The position numbers were made by a program, and so were the translations under genes. Shown here piece after piece: positions 9,984 to 17,768 of a DNA stretch of 64,000 nucleotides. The notes under the pieces are model-generated. The model was not told the origin of the DNA. It saw only the letters and a program-made list of their open reading frames with translations, and did not search any database. Positions within the stretch are counted from its first letter, which is position 1. The number at the start of each line of letters is the position of its first letter. The stretch covers positions 124,001-188,000 of the forward strand of contig NZ_MRDM01000032.1 of assembly GCF_002008165.1 (NCBI RefSeq), written 5' to 3'. This stretch comes from Rhizobium laguerreae. Lineage in GTDB: Bacteria > Pseudomonadota > Alphaproteobacteria > Rhizobiales > Rhizobiaceae.

Positions 9984-10302
9984 CGGGAATCACCGGAAGT
10001 GTTGCGAATGCAGGACGCTACCAAACCATTGCGGGCGCGCCTGCGCAAGACTGCCACCAGTTCATCGCCTCAACTCCAGTTTTTCCCCGGAGGAGGGTCC
10101 CTGCCCTCGTCGGCGCTCGGTCATCCGCAAAGGCGTCAGTGCAGGCGTGAATTGACTGAAGGCACAAGGGGCTGCGGTCTCGCTTTTGTTCCATAAGACT
10201 TGCGCTCCCCTGAAATTTAGCCAAAATCCTGATCGTAATACCCAGGCTCCTGACAGCAACGCGGCGCGCCTGGAAGCTATTCATTTAATACATCAAGGAT
10301 GA
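9984..10302. other. Divergent intergenic region, no gene seen
   Basis: It separates the DUF2938 gene from the AraC-family gene. Short frames are present on both strands but none has a ribosome site and recognisable protein. It probably holds the two promoters. Confidence 0.5.
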
Positions 10303-11280
10303 TTGCAGATTGACAGTGGCGTGGCGGCCGTGATTGACCCGCCGAGACTGAACAATTCGAATTTATATCTATCGTCACGGCGTGGATGCGACATGACTTT
10401 CGTGGAATCGCAAGGGGACAGAAAGTATCGGACCAGCGAGCGAGTGGGCGGGCTCGTTGAATGCTCGTCGCTGCAGGTCGAGCTCAGGCGTTTCGATCCG
10501 GGCTGGCAAGTCGACCTTACACTCGAATGCACGGAAATAGCCGTCCTGCTCTCGGGTCAGTCGAAGATCAGGTGGACCGGTGACGGTCACAGGCAGGAGG
10601 CCATCGCTCGCCCCGGTGTCGCCTGGATATGTCCGGCGGGTGTCCATGAGAGCGATGTAGAAATCATCGGCACCATGCCCGAGTCCCTGCACATCTTCCT
10701 GCCGCCGTCGCTCGTCGGTGAGAGCGCGCTTTCGAACTTTGACATCGACCCGGCCAAGGTGCAGCTCGCCTATGCGGGCGGCGTCCCCGATCCCATGGTG
10801 CTGCATATCGGCCAACTCTTTCGCGGTTTGTTGAACAGAAGCCTGGAGCCGACCGATCGACTCTTCCTCGACGGCATTCAGATGGCGCTGGTGGCGCACC
10901 TGCTCGGCACCTATTCGTCTGGTCGGTGGCATCCTGCCGTGCGGGTCCCGACCATCGATCCAAAAAGGCTGCAACGCGTCTTCGATTTCATCGAAGCCCG
11001 CATCGCCGCAGAGATCTCGCTGAATGACCTTGCTGCCGAGGCCTGCCTTAGCCCCTTTTATTTTGCCCGTATGTTTCGCAAGGCCACCGGCCTGACCCCG
11101 CATCGCTACGTCACCGAGCGACGGATCGAGGCGGCCAAGGAAAAGCTGCGGCTTGCGGGATCCTCGCTCGTGGAGATCGCGCTCGATACCGGCTTCGGCT
11201 CGCAGGCGAATTTCACGCGCGTCTTCCGCAAGATGACCGGCTTGACGCCCGGCCAATACCGCGCACTCGTCACCGGTTAG
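10303..11280 (+). CDS. AraC-family transcriptional regulator
   Basis: A 325-residue regulator. The C-terminal AraC double helix-turn-helix spans about residues 220-322: the first HTH around SLNDLAAEACLSPFYFARMF, the second around VEIALDTGFGSQANFTRVF, ending with the canonical KMTGLTPGQYR. The N-terminal part would be the effector or dimerisation domain; its ligand is unknown. The start is probably TTG at 10303 behind AAGGAT; ATG at 10393 is an alternative. It lies ahead of a collinear HbpS/SDR/NTF2-like group that it may regulate. Confidence 0.88.
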   Translation: MQIDSGVAAVIDPPRLNNSNLYLSSRRGCDMTFVESQGDRKYRTSERVGGLVECSSLQVELRRFDPGWQVDLTLECTEIAVLLSGQSKIRWTGDGHRQEAIARPGVAWICPAGVHESDVEIIGTMPESLHIFLPPSLVGESALSNFDIDPAKVQLAYAGGVPDPMVLHIGQLFRGLLNRSLEPTDRLFLDGIQMALVAHLLGTYSSGRWHPAVRVPTIDPKRLQRVFDFIEARIAAEISLNDLAAEACLSPFYFARMFRKATGLTPHRYVTERRIEAAKEKLRLAGSSLVEIALDTGFGSQANFTRVFRKMTGLTPGQYRALVTG

Positions 11281-11446
11281 CGGTTTCCGCCTGTCGGACA
11301 GAGTTCGACGTTTGTGCACGCACGCCGGAGCGCAAGATTTGCGCATAGCGCAGCAAGAGCTGAAAATACCGCAAAACCATTTCCGGCCTACACCTGTCTT
11401 ATCGAACGGGGAGCACTCATCCTCGAACGAAAAAGGAGGCAGGGAG

Positions 11447-11845
11447 ATGATTACCATTGACGAAGCGCGCAAGATCATCGCCGCAGGCGAGGCGCGGGCT
11501 AAAGTAATCGGCGTGCCGGTCAATATCACGGTCCTGGACGCCGGAGCCCATCTCAAGGCGTTCAGCCGAATGGACGGCGCCGTGCTCGGCTCGATCGACC
11601 TTGCTATGGGCAAAGCCCGGACGGCCGTATTGTTTCAAACCACAAGCGAGGCCGTCTGGGAATATTGCAAGCCCGGCGCTCCCGCCCATGCCCTCGAATT
11701 ATCCAACGGCGGCCTGGCTCCCTTTCCCGGTGGCATCTCGCTTTTTGCCCACGACGGCACGGTGATCGGCGCCGTTGGCGTTTCCGGCGGAGCGGTTCCG
11801 CAGGATCTGGAAATCGCGAAGGCAGCCGCTGCAGCCGTCGCGTGA
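11447..11845 (+). CDS. HbpS/GlcG-like family protein
   Basis: A 132-residue single-domain protein of the GlcG/HbpS (DUF336) fold: ITIDEARKIIAAGEARA, then VPVNITVLDAGAHLKAFSRMDGA and the conserved FPGGISLF ... IGAVGVSGG core. Family members bind heme or cobamide-like ligands or serve as small accessory proteins in catabolic operons. The start at 11447 follows AAAGGAGGCAGGGAG; the longer open frame upstream lacks such a site. It lies 51 bp before an SDR gene. Confidence 0.88.
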   Translation: MITIDEARKIIAAGEARAKVIGVPVNITVLDAGAHLKAFSRMDGAVLGSIDLAMGKARTAVLFQTTSEAVWEYCKPGAPAHALELSNGGLAPFPGGISLFAHDGTVIGAVGVSGGAVPQDLEIAKAAAAAVA

Positions 11846-11896
11846 CGTGCCAACCCTTGCTTTTGACCAACCCTAAAGTATCGAAAGGAATGTCGC

Positions 11897-12700
11897 ATGA
11901 CCAAGACCATTTTGATCACTGGTGCAGGCTCCGGCTTCGGCAAGGCTGCCGCCATTGGCATGGCCAAGAACGGCCACAGCATTATCGCGACCACACAGGT
12001 TTCGTCGCAGGTCACTCCGCTGCGTGAGGAGGTCTCCGCCCTCGGACTGAAGAACGTTCGAGTCGAGCGTCTCGACCTCACCGACGCCTATGACATCAAG
12101 CAGGCGCAGGGCTGGGACTTTGACGTGCTCTGGAACAATGCCGGCATGGGCGAAGCCGGTCCGGTTTGGGAAATTCCGATCGAGCTCGTTCGCAAGAACT
12201 ACGAAGTCAATGTCTTCCTGCCGCTGGTGCTGACCCAGGGCGTCGTCCAGAAATGGGTGCGCGAACGCAAGAAGGGCAAGGTTGTTTTTACGTCCTCCAT
12301 GGGCGGCCTCTTCACTCCGGCCAACTGGGGCACCTATGTCTCCACCAAGCACGCTTTGGAATCGATCGCCGAAGCGCTGCAGCAGGAACTCGCCCCTTAT
12401 GGCATCAAGATCCAGACGATCAATCCGGGCGCCTACTACACCGGCTACAATGAGACCATGGCCGACAATCCGTTCCGCTGGCTGGACGACAGCAAGAACT
12501 TCACCAAGCGCGCAGATCTGCGCAAGGGCTTCGACGATTTCTTCGCCACCCCCGAAGGTAAGATGGACCCGAAGGAAATGATCGACCGTATGATCGACGT
12601 CGTCCCGGCCGACACCGGCAGGTTCCGCAACGTGGTACCGAAGGTCGTCGAGGACATGCTGAAGGAGCATCAGCTGAAAGCCTGGGAAAACCAGATCTAA
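11897..12700 (+). CDS. Short-chain dehydrogenase/reductase (SDR)
   Basis: A 267-residue classical SDR. The cofactor motif TGAGSGFGKA is at about residues 8-17, NNAG at about 79-82, and the catalytic YxxxK is in YVSTKHALES near residue 147, preceded by the serine in FTSSMGG. A GAAAGGA ribosome site precedes the ATG. It follows the HbpS-like gene and precedes an exported NTF2-like protein in the same direction. The substrate is not predictable. Confidence 0.92.
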   Translation: MTKTILITGAGSGFGKAAAIGMAKNGHSIIATTQVSSQVTPLREEVSALGLKNVRVERLDLTDAYDIKQAQGWDFDVLWNNAGMGEAGPVWEIPIELVRKNYEVNVFLPLVLTQGVVQKWVRERKKGKVVFTSSMGGLFTPANWGTYVSTKHALESIAEALQQELAPYGIKIQTINPGAYYTGYNETMADNPFRWLDDSKNFTKRADLRKGFDDFFATPEGKMDPKEMIDRMIDVVPADTGRFRNVVPKVVEDMLKEHQLKAWENQI

Positions 12701-12780
12701 GCAGAATTTTTGGCGGCGAGCTCTGCAAGTGACACCCGGCCAGCGGTGTCGCGCCACCAAACCGATCCTTGGAGGAAACC

Positions 12781-13329
12781 ATGTCCATCATCGCAACCGC
12801 AACTGTCCGCAGCCCGGCACCCTTAGTCCGCCGCATCTTCAACGCTGCCCTCGGCATCGCCGCCACCATACTGGCTCTGGGTGGGATGGAAGTGCGTGCC
12901 GCACCGCAGACGCTGACCGAGACTGAACGCCGCAACAAGACGACTGTCGAGGCCGGCTTTGAAGCGTGGGCGGCCGGCACAGGCAGCCCTTATGACCTCC
13001 TCGCTGACGACGCCCGCTGGACGATCGAGGGCTATTCGTTGGCATCGAAGACCTATTCCAGTCGCGAGGCGTTCTTGCGCGAAGTGATCCGCCCGTTTAA
13101 CGCCCGCATGAAGGCGCCGCTGAAGCCCGCGATCCGCAACGTCTATGCCGACGGCGACACTGTGATCGTCTTTTTCGATGCCCGCGGCATCGCCCGCGAC
13201 GGGGAGCCCTACGCCAACACTTATGCCTGGTTCCTCGACATGCGCGACGGCCGTATCGTCCGCGCCTCGGCCTTCTTCGATTCGGTCGTGTTCAACGCGT
13301 TTTGGACCCGTGTAACGCCGGCCGACTAG
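12781..13329 (+). CDS. Exported NTF2/SnoaL-like protein
   Basis: A 182-residue protein with an N-terminal signal peptide (basic VRRIF, hydrophobic ALGIAATILALGG, cleavage near VRAAPQ) and an NTF2-like cone-shaped domain (about 45-175). The conserved helix-strand pattern FEAWAAGTGSPYDLLADDARW is visible, ending in YAWFLDMRDGRIVRASAFFD. This fold includes ketosteroid isomerase-like enzymes and non-catalytic binders. The start at 12781 sits 6 bp behind GGAGG. It is the last gene of the AraC-linked group. Confidence 0.85.
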   Translation: MSIIATATVRSPAPLVRRIFNAALGIAATILALGGMEVRAAPQTLTETERRNKTTVEAGFEAWAAGTGSPYDLLADDARWTIEGYSLASKTYSSREAFLREVIRPFNARMKAPLKPAIRNVYADGDTVIVFFDARGIARDGEPYANTYAWFLDMRDGRIVRASAFFDSVVFNAFWTRVTPAD

Positions 13330-13489
13330 CCAGAACCAAACTTACCGTTTCAAGGTCGCGCGGCGGACAACCTGCTGGCCACCAGCCGGCTTCCCGGGAT
13401 TCAACCGCAGGATCGGGGCGGCAGGCGACTGACGCCTGTTGCCGGCTCCGTTATTTGACCGGCTCAACATCCTTGGCGAAGGTCGACCG

Positions 13490-13756
13490 TCAAAGGGCGT
13501 CGCGCTCGTATCGCGGCGCCCATCCGCGGGCCATCCCGCGGCTCATCACTCTTTCCGCCAGCGCCAATTGCTGGCGGAGATGTTTGCAGTCATCGAGCAG
13601 CGAGCGTATCGCCGCCTTGGCATTGTCGTCATGCCAGGCAAGCACGGCTTCGACTTCCCAAGCTTGATCGGGCCAGCTTTGATCCGGCCAAGCTTGACCA
13701 GGTCCAGTTTGTTCGGGGCGTGCCCGATGGGGTTCCAAGGCTTTTACCGGCTGCAT
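13490..13756 (-). CDS. Small hypothetical protein, second gene of an SOS-box pair
   Basis: 88 residues, function not recognised. The N-terminal third holds short repeats (WPDQSWPDQAW), coded by near-repeats at 13,660-13,715; the rest is a helical, charged segment (IRSLLDDCKHLRQQLALAERVMS). Its ATG overlaps the TGA of the upstream small gene by one base (TGATG), so it is translationally coupled to it. Control by LexA follows from the SOS box ahead of the pair. Confidence 0.6.
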   Translation of the reverse strand: MQPVKALEPHRARPEQTGPGQAWPDQSWPDQAWEVEAVLAWHDDNAKAAIRSLLDDCKHLRQQLALAERVMSRGMARGWAPRYERDAL

Positions 13757-13926
13757 CAGTTCAGCGCCAACGGCAATTGAACAGGGCGCGGCAACGGCGG
13801 CAGCGGCCGGCTGAGTTCGACCTTTCTCTGCCAGGCGGCACGACGCTGTTGATCCCGCTCGCGGGCTGCGCGGGATGCTTCGACAAGCGCGAGGGCGTTG
13901 GCGATCACCTGTTCCGTATGCGTCAT
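13756..13926 (-). CDS. Small hypothetical protein directly behind a LexA box
   Basis: 56 residues from ATG 13926; starts at 13932 (ATG) and 13938 (TTG) are also in frame, but GGAG fits the 13926 start best. It is a helical basic protein (ASRAARERDQQRRAAW) with a proline-rich tail ending PRPVQLPLALN. No known family is recognised. It is the first gene of a two-gene unit whose upstream region carries a GTTC-N7-GTTC SOS box within 30 bp of the start. Confidence 0.6.
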   Translation of the reverse strand: MTHTEQVIANALALVEASRAARERDQQRRAAWQRKVELSRPLPPLPRPVQLPLALN

Positions 13927-13939
13927 GATCATCTCCAAT

Positions 13940-13954
13940 GTTCCTGTTTTGTTC
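13940..13954. promoter_or_regulatory. LexA (SOS) box, alphaproteobacterial type
   Basis: GTTC-CTGTTTT-GTTC exactly matches the GTTC-N7-GTTC consensus established for LexA in rhizobia and other Alphaproteobacteria. It lies just upstream of the small gene starting at 13926 on the minus strand. Its distal GTTC is also part of a perfect palindrome, GTTCTAA-G-TTAGAAC (13951-13965). A -35-like TTGACT (minus strand, 13983-13978) lies at the distance expected if LexA covers the start of transcription. Confidence 0.75.
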
Positions 13955-14033
13955 TAAGTTAGAACTTCGGCAAGAAAAGTCAAGCGTCGGGACAAATATG
14001 GCTTTGAGGATGGGTGGGAAGCGCGGAGAGTAT

Positions 14034-14327
14034 TCAGTCCGCTGCTTCTATGACGGCAATGCCCGCCTCCTGTGCCGCCCTGATGAAGGCCGCCCGAACG
14101 TGTTCCGGCGGGAGATCGCCGATAATCGCATCCAGGCACGACTTGACGGCCTCGAAATACTCTTCGCCGTCGTCTACGGGCCAGTCGCGCAGGAGCGTGC
14201 GCGCGGCGTCCCACACAGAGTTAATAACGGCGTAATGGCCGAGCCCCATTGAGGCCAAGCCAACCGGTCGAAAATGTGCCGTCTGTTTCACTTTGCTACA
14301 GCTTTTCCCAATTTCGGTGGAGCTCAT
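14034..14327 (-). CDS. DUF982 domain protein
   Basis: 97 residues with the DUF982 pattern: AARTLLRDWPVDDGEEYFEAVKSC in the middle and a C-terminal AAFIRAAQEAGI helix. DUF982 proteins are small and abundant in Rhizobiaceae accessory regions; function is unknown. No strong ribosome site precedes ATG 14327, so a shorter start is possible. A second member lies at 16,549-16,839 on the same strand. Confidence 0.75.
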   Translation of the reverse strand: MSSTEIGKSCSKVKQTAHFRPVGLASMGLGHYAVINSVWDAARTLLRDWPVDDGEEYFEAVKSCLDAIIGDLPPEHVRAAFIRAAQEAGIAVIEAAD

Positions 14328-14727
14328 GGGTACGATGCAATTTGCATGCCGTTGGTAGGCCGCGTCACCAGCCGAAGTGCGGCTTCACGGGATTCGATCT
14401 TGGTCAGCGATGCTCGCAGTGTAGACGCTCCCCTTCGTCCACTCCAGATCCCTGCAGCCGGCCCGGTTTGAGAACACGGAGCTTGAACTGAGGCCCTCCG
14501 ATCAGTCTTTAAGCGAGCGATTATGGTAAATATCGGGCTCCCAGTCCCGCGCCCGCTGATTACGTCTCAGTCTTTCCTTTTATACTCTATAAGAATTACA
14601 GCAACTCATATGCTTTGCGCGACGCAGGACGCTCTCTAATCATTAATGGATTGTACCAGAGGTGGACGGAGTTTCATCCGGGTCGTACAATCCAAATCTA
14701 TCTGCACGCGGATCTGGGAGGAGCGCG
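14328..14727. other. Intergenic region, no gene seen
   Basis: 400 bp between the DUF982 gene and the cyclase gene, divergently placed. It is AT-richer than its surroundings near 14,560-14,640. No frame with a credible start or known protein was found; promoters for both genes are expected here. Confidence 0.5.
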
Positions 14728-15555
14728 ATGCCTATTTTCATGGACCGGCACTTTCTTGAAGGAACCACAGCCGCCGACGTTGCCCGGGCGCATCGCATGG
14801 ATCTCGACATTCAGGACAAATACGGCGTCAAGTTCTTGACCTACTGGTTCGACCAGCGGCGCGGTACCGCCTTCTGCCTCGTGGATGCGCCGGATGCGGA
14901 AACGGCGCAATGCGTGCATCGAGAGGCGCACGGTTTCGTCGCCGGCGAGGTCGTCGAGGTCGCCTTATCGGCGGTCGAAGCTTTTCTTGGCCGAATTCAC
15001 GATCCTGAGCCGGCGCCTGGACAGTCATCCAGCGACGTCGATCCCGGCCACCGGGCAATCCTCTTTACCGACATCGTCGGATCGACAGCAATGACATCGC
15101 GCCTCGGCGACCGCATTGCAACCGAAATGGTCAGGGCTCATGACGCTATCGTGCGCAGATGCCTCAGCCAGAATTCAGGCCGAGAAGTGAAACACACCGG
15201 CGACGGCATCATGGCGACCTTCGCCGCGACAACGGCAGCGGTCGCATGCGCCATGGCGATCCAGCGGGAATTCGAACGTTACAACGGCGGAAACTCCGAG
15301 CCTCTCCATATCCGCATCGGAGTGGATTGCGGCGAACCGGTCGAGGACAGCAACGACCTCTTCGGCTCGACCGTGCAACTTGCCGCGCGTCTCTGTGCGG
15401 CAGCCTCCAGCGACCAGATCCTCGTCTCGGAGAATATTTTTCGGGAATACGGCGCCGCCGATCTCTTCGCTCACGCGACGCGCCGACGGTTCAAGGGATT
15501 TTCGAAGCCTATGCTGGTCTTCCGATGCGAGTGGGCGAGTGCGGGCGTAAACTAG
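14728..15555 (+). CDS. DUF4242 - class III adenylate/guanylate cyclase fusion
   Basis: 275 residues. Residues 1-80 match the DUF4242 (SCO4226 nickel-binding-like) domain: MPIFMDRHFLEGTT followed by CLVDAPDAETAQCVHREAHG. Residues about 107-270 form a class III nucleotide cyclase domain with LFTDIVGST (metal-binding aspartate), KHTGDGIMATF and RIGVDCGEP ... DLFGSTVQLAARLC. It is cytoplasmic, with no membrane span. The start at 14728 is chosen for GGGAGGAG just ahead. Its TAG overlaps the stop of an IS-derived remnant on the other strand, so the original C-terminus may have been altered. Product (cAMP or cGMP) is unknown. Confidence 0.85.
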   Translation: MPIFMDRHFLEGTTAADVARAHRMDLDIQDKYGVKFLTYWFDQRRGTAFCLVDAPDAETAQCVHREAHGFVAGEVVEVALSAVEAFLGRIHDPEPAPGQSSSDVDPGHRAILFTDIVGSTAMTSRLGDRIATEMVRAHDAIVRRCLSQNSGREVKHTGDGIMATFAATTAAVACAMAIQREFERYNGGNSEPLHIRIGVDCGEPVEDSNDLFGSTVQLAARLCAAASSDQILVSENIFREYGAADLFAHATRRRFKGFSKPMLVFRCEWASAGVN

Positions 15556-15826
15556 GCCGTGGACTCGTTATGGCGGAGAGTGAGACGAACACAAGCCAGC
15601 TTGGTCATAGCAAGAAAATTCATGCCGAGTTTGTCGTAGCGGGTTGCAATCCGTCGGAAACATTTCAGTTTACTGAAGAATCGCTCAATGAGGTTCCGCT
15701 TTTTGTATAACTATGGGCTGAAGACGAGCGTTATCTTCCGGTTGGATTTTGGCGGAATGTTTGCCCAAGAACGCTTGGTTCTCACCTTCGCGCGGAGCCA
15801 AACGGCGTCGTAGGCAACGAGCGCCG
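15552..15826 (-). mobile_element. IS5-family transposase remnant (C-terminal part, interrupted)
   Basis: The minus strand encodes the end of an IS5-type DDE transposase: WANIPPKSNRK, then after an in-frame TAG (15711-15713) YKKRNLIERFFSKLK, FRRIATRYDKL and a terminal NESTA stop at 15552-15554. NLIERFF carries the glutamate of the DDE triad. The N-terminal two thirds and both ends of the element are missing, so it cannot move. It lies exactly between the stop of the cyclase gene and the 3' end of the next minus-strand gene. Confidence 0.8.
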
Positions 15827-15828
15827 AT

Positions 15829-16308
15829 TTAGGCCGTCAGATTGGGGATGAACGACCATTCTTCGGCCATGAACTCAAGCGTTTCATCGCGAAAATAATA
15901 TAGGAAATGCCGAGAGCTAACGGTGTCTGTCCCGATCTTTTCCCAAGACACGGCATCGCGGTCGGGGTCGAGACCGACTAGCTCATAGAACTCGCCCCAA
16001 CGAGGAGCCACACCGCTGTAGCGACCATGGCCGTCTACCTAATACCATTCATGATCATTGGTGCTGTCCCAGCGCCAGCGGCTGCAACCCACAAATCTCA
16101 AAGTGCCCCATGTCTCATCAAATTGCGGACGGGTCTTCGAAAACAGGCTCAACGCCCTGAGAATACCCGTCGGCTTTTTTTCGTGCACGGGCCTATACGA
16201 GCGGAAACGGACTTTGACGGAGGAGCCCTCAACTGAAACCTGGGGCTCTGGCGCATTTGGTTCGGCCACCCAATCTTGGCCGAGTTGTAGTTTGACAAAC
16301 TTGAGCAT
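15829..16308 (-). pseudogene. Hypothetical gene split by an in-frame TAG
   Basis: Two frames on the minus strand, 16308-16039 and 16011-15829, are in the same phase and separated only by a TAG at 16041-16039 (after DSTNDHEWY) and nine open codons (VDGHGRYSG). Read through, they give a protein of about 159 residues rich in aromatic residues (GTLRFVGCSRWRWDS; ETLEFMAEEWSFIPNL). This looks like one gene with a nonsense mutation. Family not recognised. The IS remnant begins three bases beyond its stop codon. Confidence 0.6.
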
Positions 16309-16548
16309 GGACTGCGATTAGCCGACTTGCATGACCGATTCTACTCAATTTATGAGTTCTCGGCCCAATATCTGCTGGATCCGACACCCGAATAGCCGGC
16401 TGCCTCTTGGCAGGGCTTGCCCGGCGCTTTGTGGCCAAGAAATAGGCGATCATCCGATCTGTAGGTACCGAAACCAGAACGCGCCGCAACTGATGTCGCG
16501 GCGCGCCCTCGCCTGCCATGCAGGCGGCCCCCCAGCAGCCATATCTGA

Positions 16549-16839
16549 TTAAGCATTACTAATTTGATGATTCATCAGTCCGTCGAACCTTGGACCACCC
16601 TCGACTTTGGCAAGCACGCCCGACATCTTCAGAAAGCGCCGGAAATTCTCGCGTGCAGCGCTCAGCGGGAAACGCCCGTTGGCCGTATCTCTGCACGCCT
16701 TCAACAGCGTTTCATATGCCAAACCCCGTTTGTCCTCCGGCCACTCGTCGAGAAAATCGAAGATTTCATCGAGGCACGTGATCTCGTCGATGAAATGTTG
16801 ACGATGAAGCAGAATCGGATCAAACCGAGTTGACGACAT
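16549..16839 (-). CDS. DUF982 domain protein, second copy
   Basis: 96 residues, beginning with MSSTRFDPI. It carries the DUF982-like FDFLDEWPEDKRGLAYETLLKAC segment and a C-terminal AARENFRRFLKMSGVL helix. ATG 16839 follows GGGAGG at good spacing in an AT-rich leader. It is a divergent paralogue of the protein encoded at 14,034-14,327. Function unknown. Confidence 0.75.
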   Translation of the reverse strand: MSSTRFDPILLHRQHFIDEITCLDEIFDFLDEWPEDKRGLAYETLLKACRDTANGRFPLSAARENFRRFLKMSGVLAKVEGGPRFDGLMNHQISNA

Positions 16840-17157
16840 AGTATCCTCCCATTTATATTACTTTTTTATGGTGTAATTTTACTCAAAAACCGCAATCTAT
16901 TCAAGTCGAAATCGCGCCCGCTTGACTATTAACGTCGCGGAACTACTTCCATAGCGACGGAATAGCCCGATCAGCTTAGACTTACGTGAATTTAGTCATC
17001 GGCTGAGGCCGCGACGCATCACGATTATAGATTGATTGATCAATCGCGCGAATGTTTCGGCTCAGGTGAGCGTGATCTAGCAGGCAAGAAGTTTTCGTAT
17101 AGGCTCGCGTTGGCATGGTAGATTGCGACCATGACAAGCTTGTGAGGAGACGTTCAG
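16840..17157. other. AT-rich divergent intergenic region
   Basis: 318 bp between the second DUF982 gene and a small exported protein. It contains AT-rich promoter-like sequence near 16,855-16,890 and a TTGATCAA palindrome at 17,035-17,042. No gene seen. Confidence 0.5.
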
Positions 17158-17337
17158 ATGAACCGATTTTTTCCATTGGTAGCGGGAGTGCTGATCGGTG
17201 TGTCCGCGTTCGCGTCTTCCTGCACGTCGCCTGCAAGGCAGGATCACCAGGATTTTCAGTATCAGCGGAACACATCGGTAAACCCGGCATGTGCGGATGG
17301 GTTCAGACCCAGCAATGCTCGCTCGTGTAGTTATTGA
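17158..17337 (+). CDS. Small predicted lipoprotein or exported peptide
   Basis: 59 residues: MNRFFPLVAGVLIGVSAFA is a signal sequence, followed by SSC, a possible lipobox with the lipidated cysteine at residue 22. The mature part is polar with two further cysteines (residues 45 and 57), which could form a disulfide in the periplasm. GAGGAGACG precedes the ATG. No family is recognised. Confidence 0.55.
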   Translation: MNRFFPLVAGVLIGVSAFASSCTSPARQDHQDFQYQRNTSVNPACADGFRPSNARSCSY

Positions 17338-17464
17338 AAGGCATAGAGCCGGAAATTGGGCGGCACGCTGCAGCAATTGGACCGGTTGGGAACTCCAAGC
17401 CCTGCCTCACCGTTAGATGATCGGGTCACAATGGCCCGACCCTTAAACAGGAGAACGGTTTCCC

Positions 17465-17539
17465 ATGAACAATTTGATCTGGCTTGTCGGCGCTGTCGTT
17501 ATCGTGCTCGCGATTTTGAGTTTCTTCGGCTTCCGCTGA
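17465..17539 (+). CDS. 24-residue single-span membrane peptide
   Basis: ATG 17465 behind CAGGAGAACGG encodes MNNLIWLVGAVVIVLAILSF plus FGFR and a TGA. It is a single hydrophobic helix with a short basic end. Very short conserved membrane peptides like this are widespread in Rhizobiales, but their role is unknown. It lies about 230 bp ahead of the terminal oxidase operon. Confidence 0.5.
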   Translation: MNNLIWLVGAVVIVLAILSFFGFR

Positions 17540-17768
17540 TTGCAGACGTGCTGATGGCATGCGGCGGCTCAACCGCGTCTTCTTCTCCCGGCGATCGTAT
17601 GGACGAGGGGAAGCCGGAGCACGCGCCTGGTTGAAAACGCTTCACGAAACGCGATTGATCCGCCAACGCCTCCTGACAGGTTTCGAGAAGGCCGAACCGG
17701 CTGTTTCGCCAAAGGAATTTTCGGTCGTCGGAGATCTTGAGCATTGGAGGAAAGGGAGACCGACAATC

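Noticed and set aside
17031..17044. ATTGATTGATCAAT as a possible FixK/FNR box
   Set aside because: A FixK site needs TTGAT-N4-ATCAA; here the half-sites are only two bases apart. The TTGATCAA palindrome alone is not enough.
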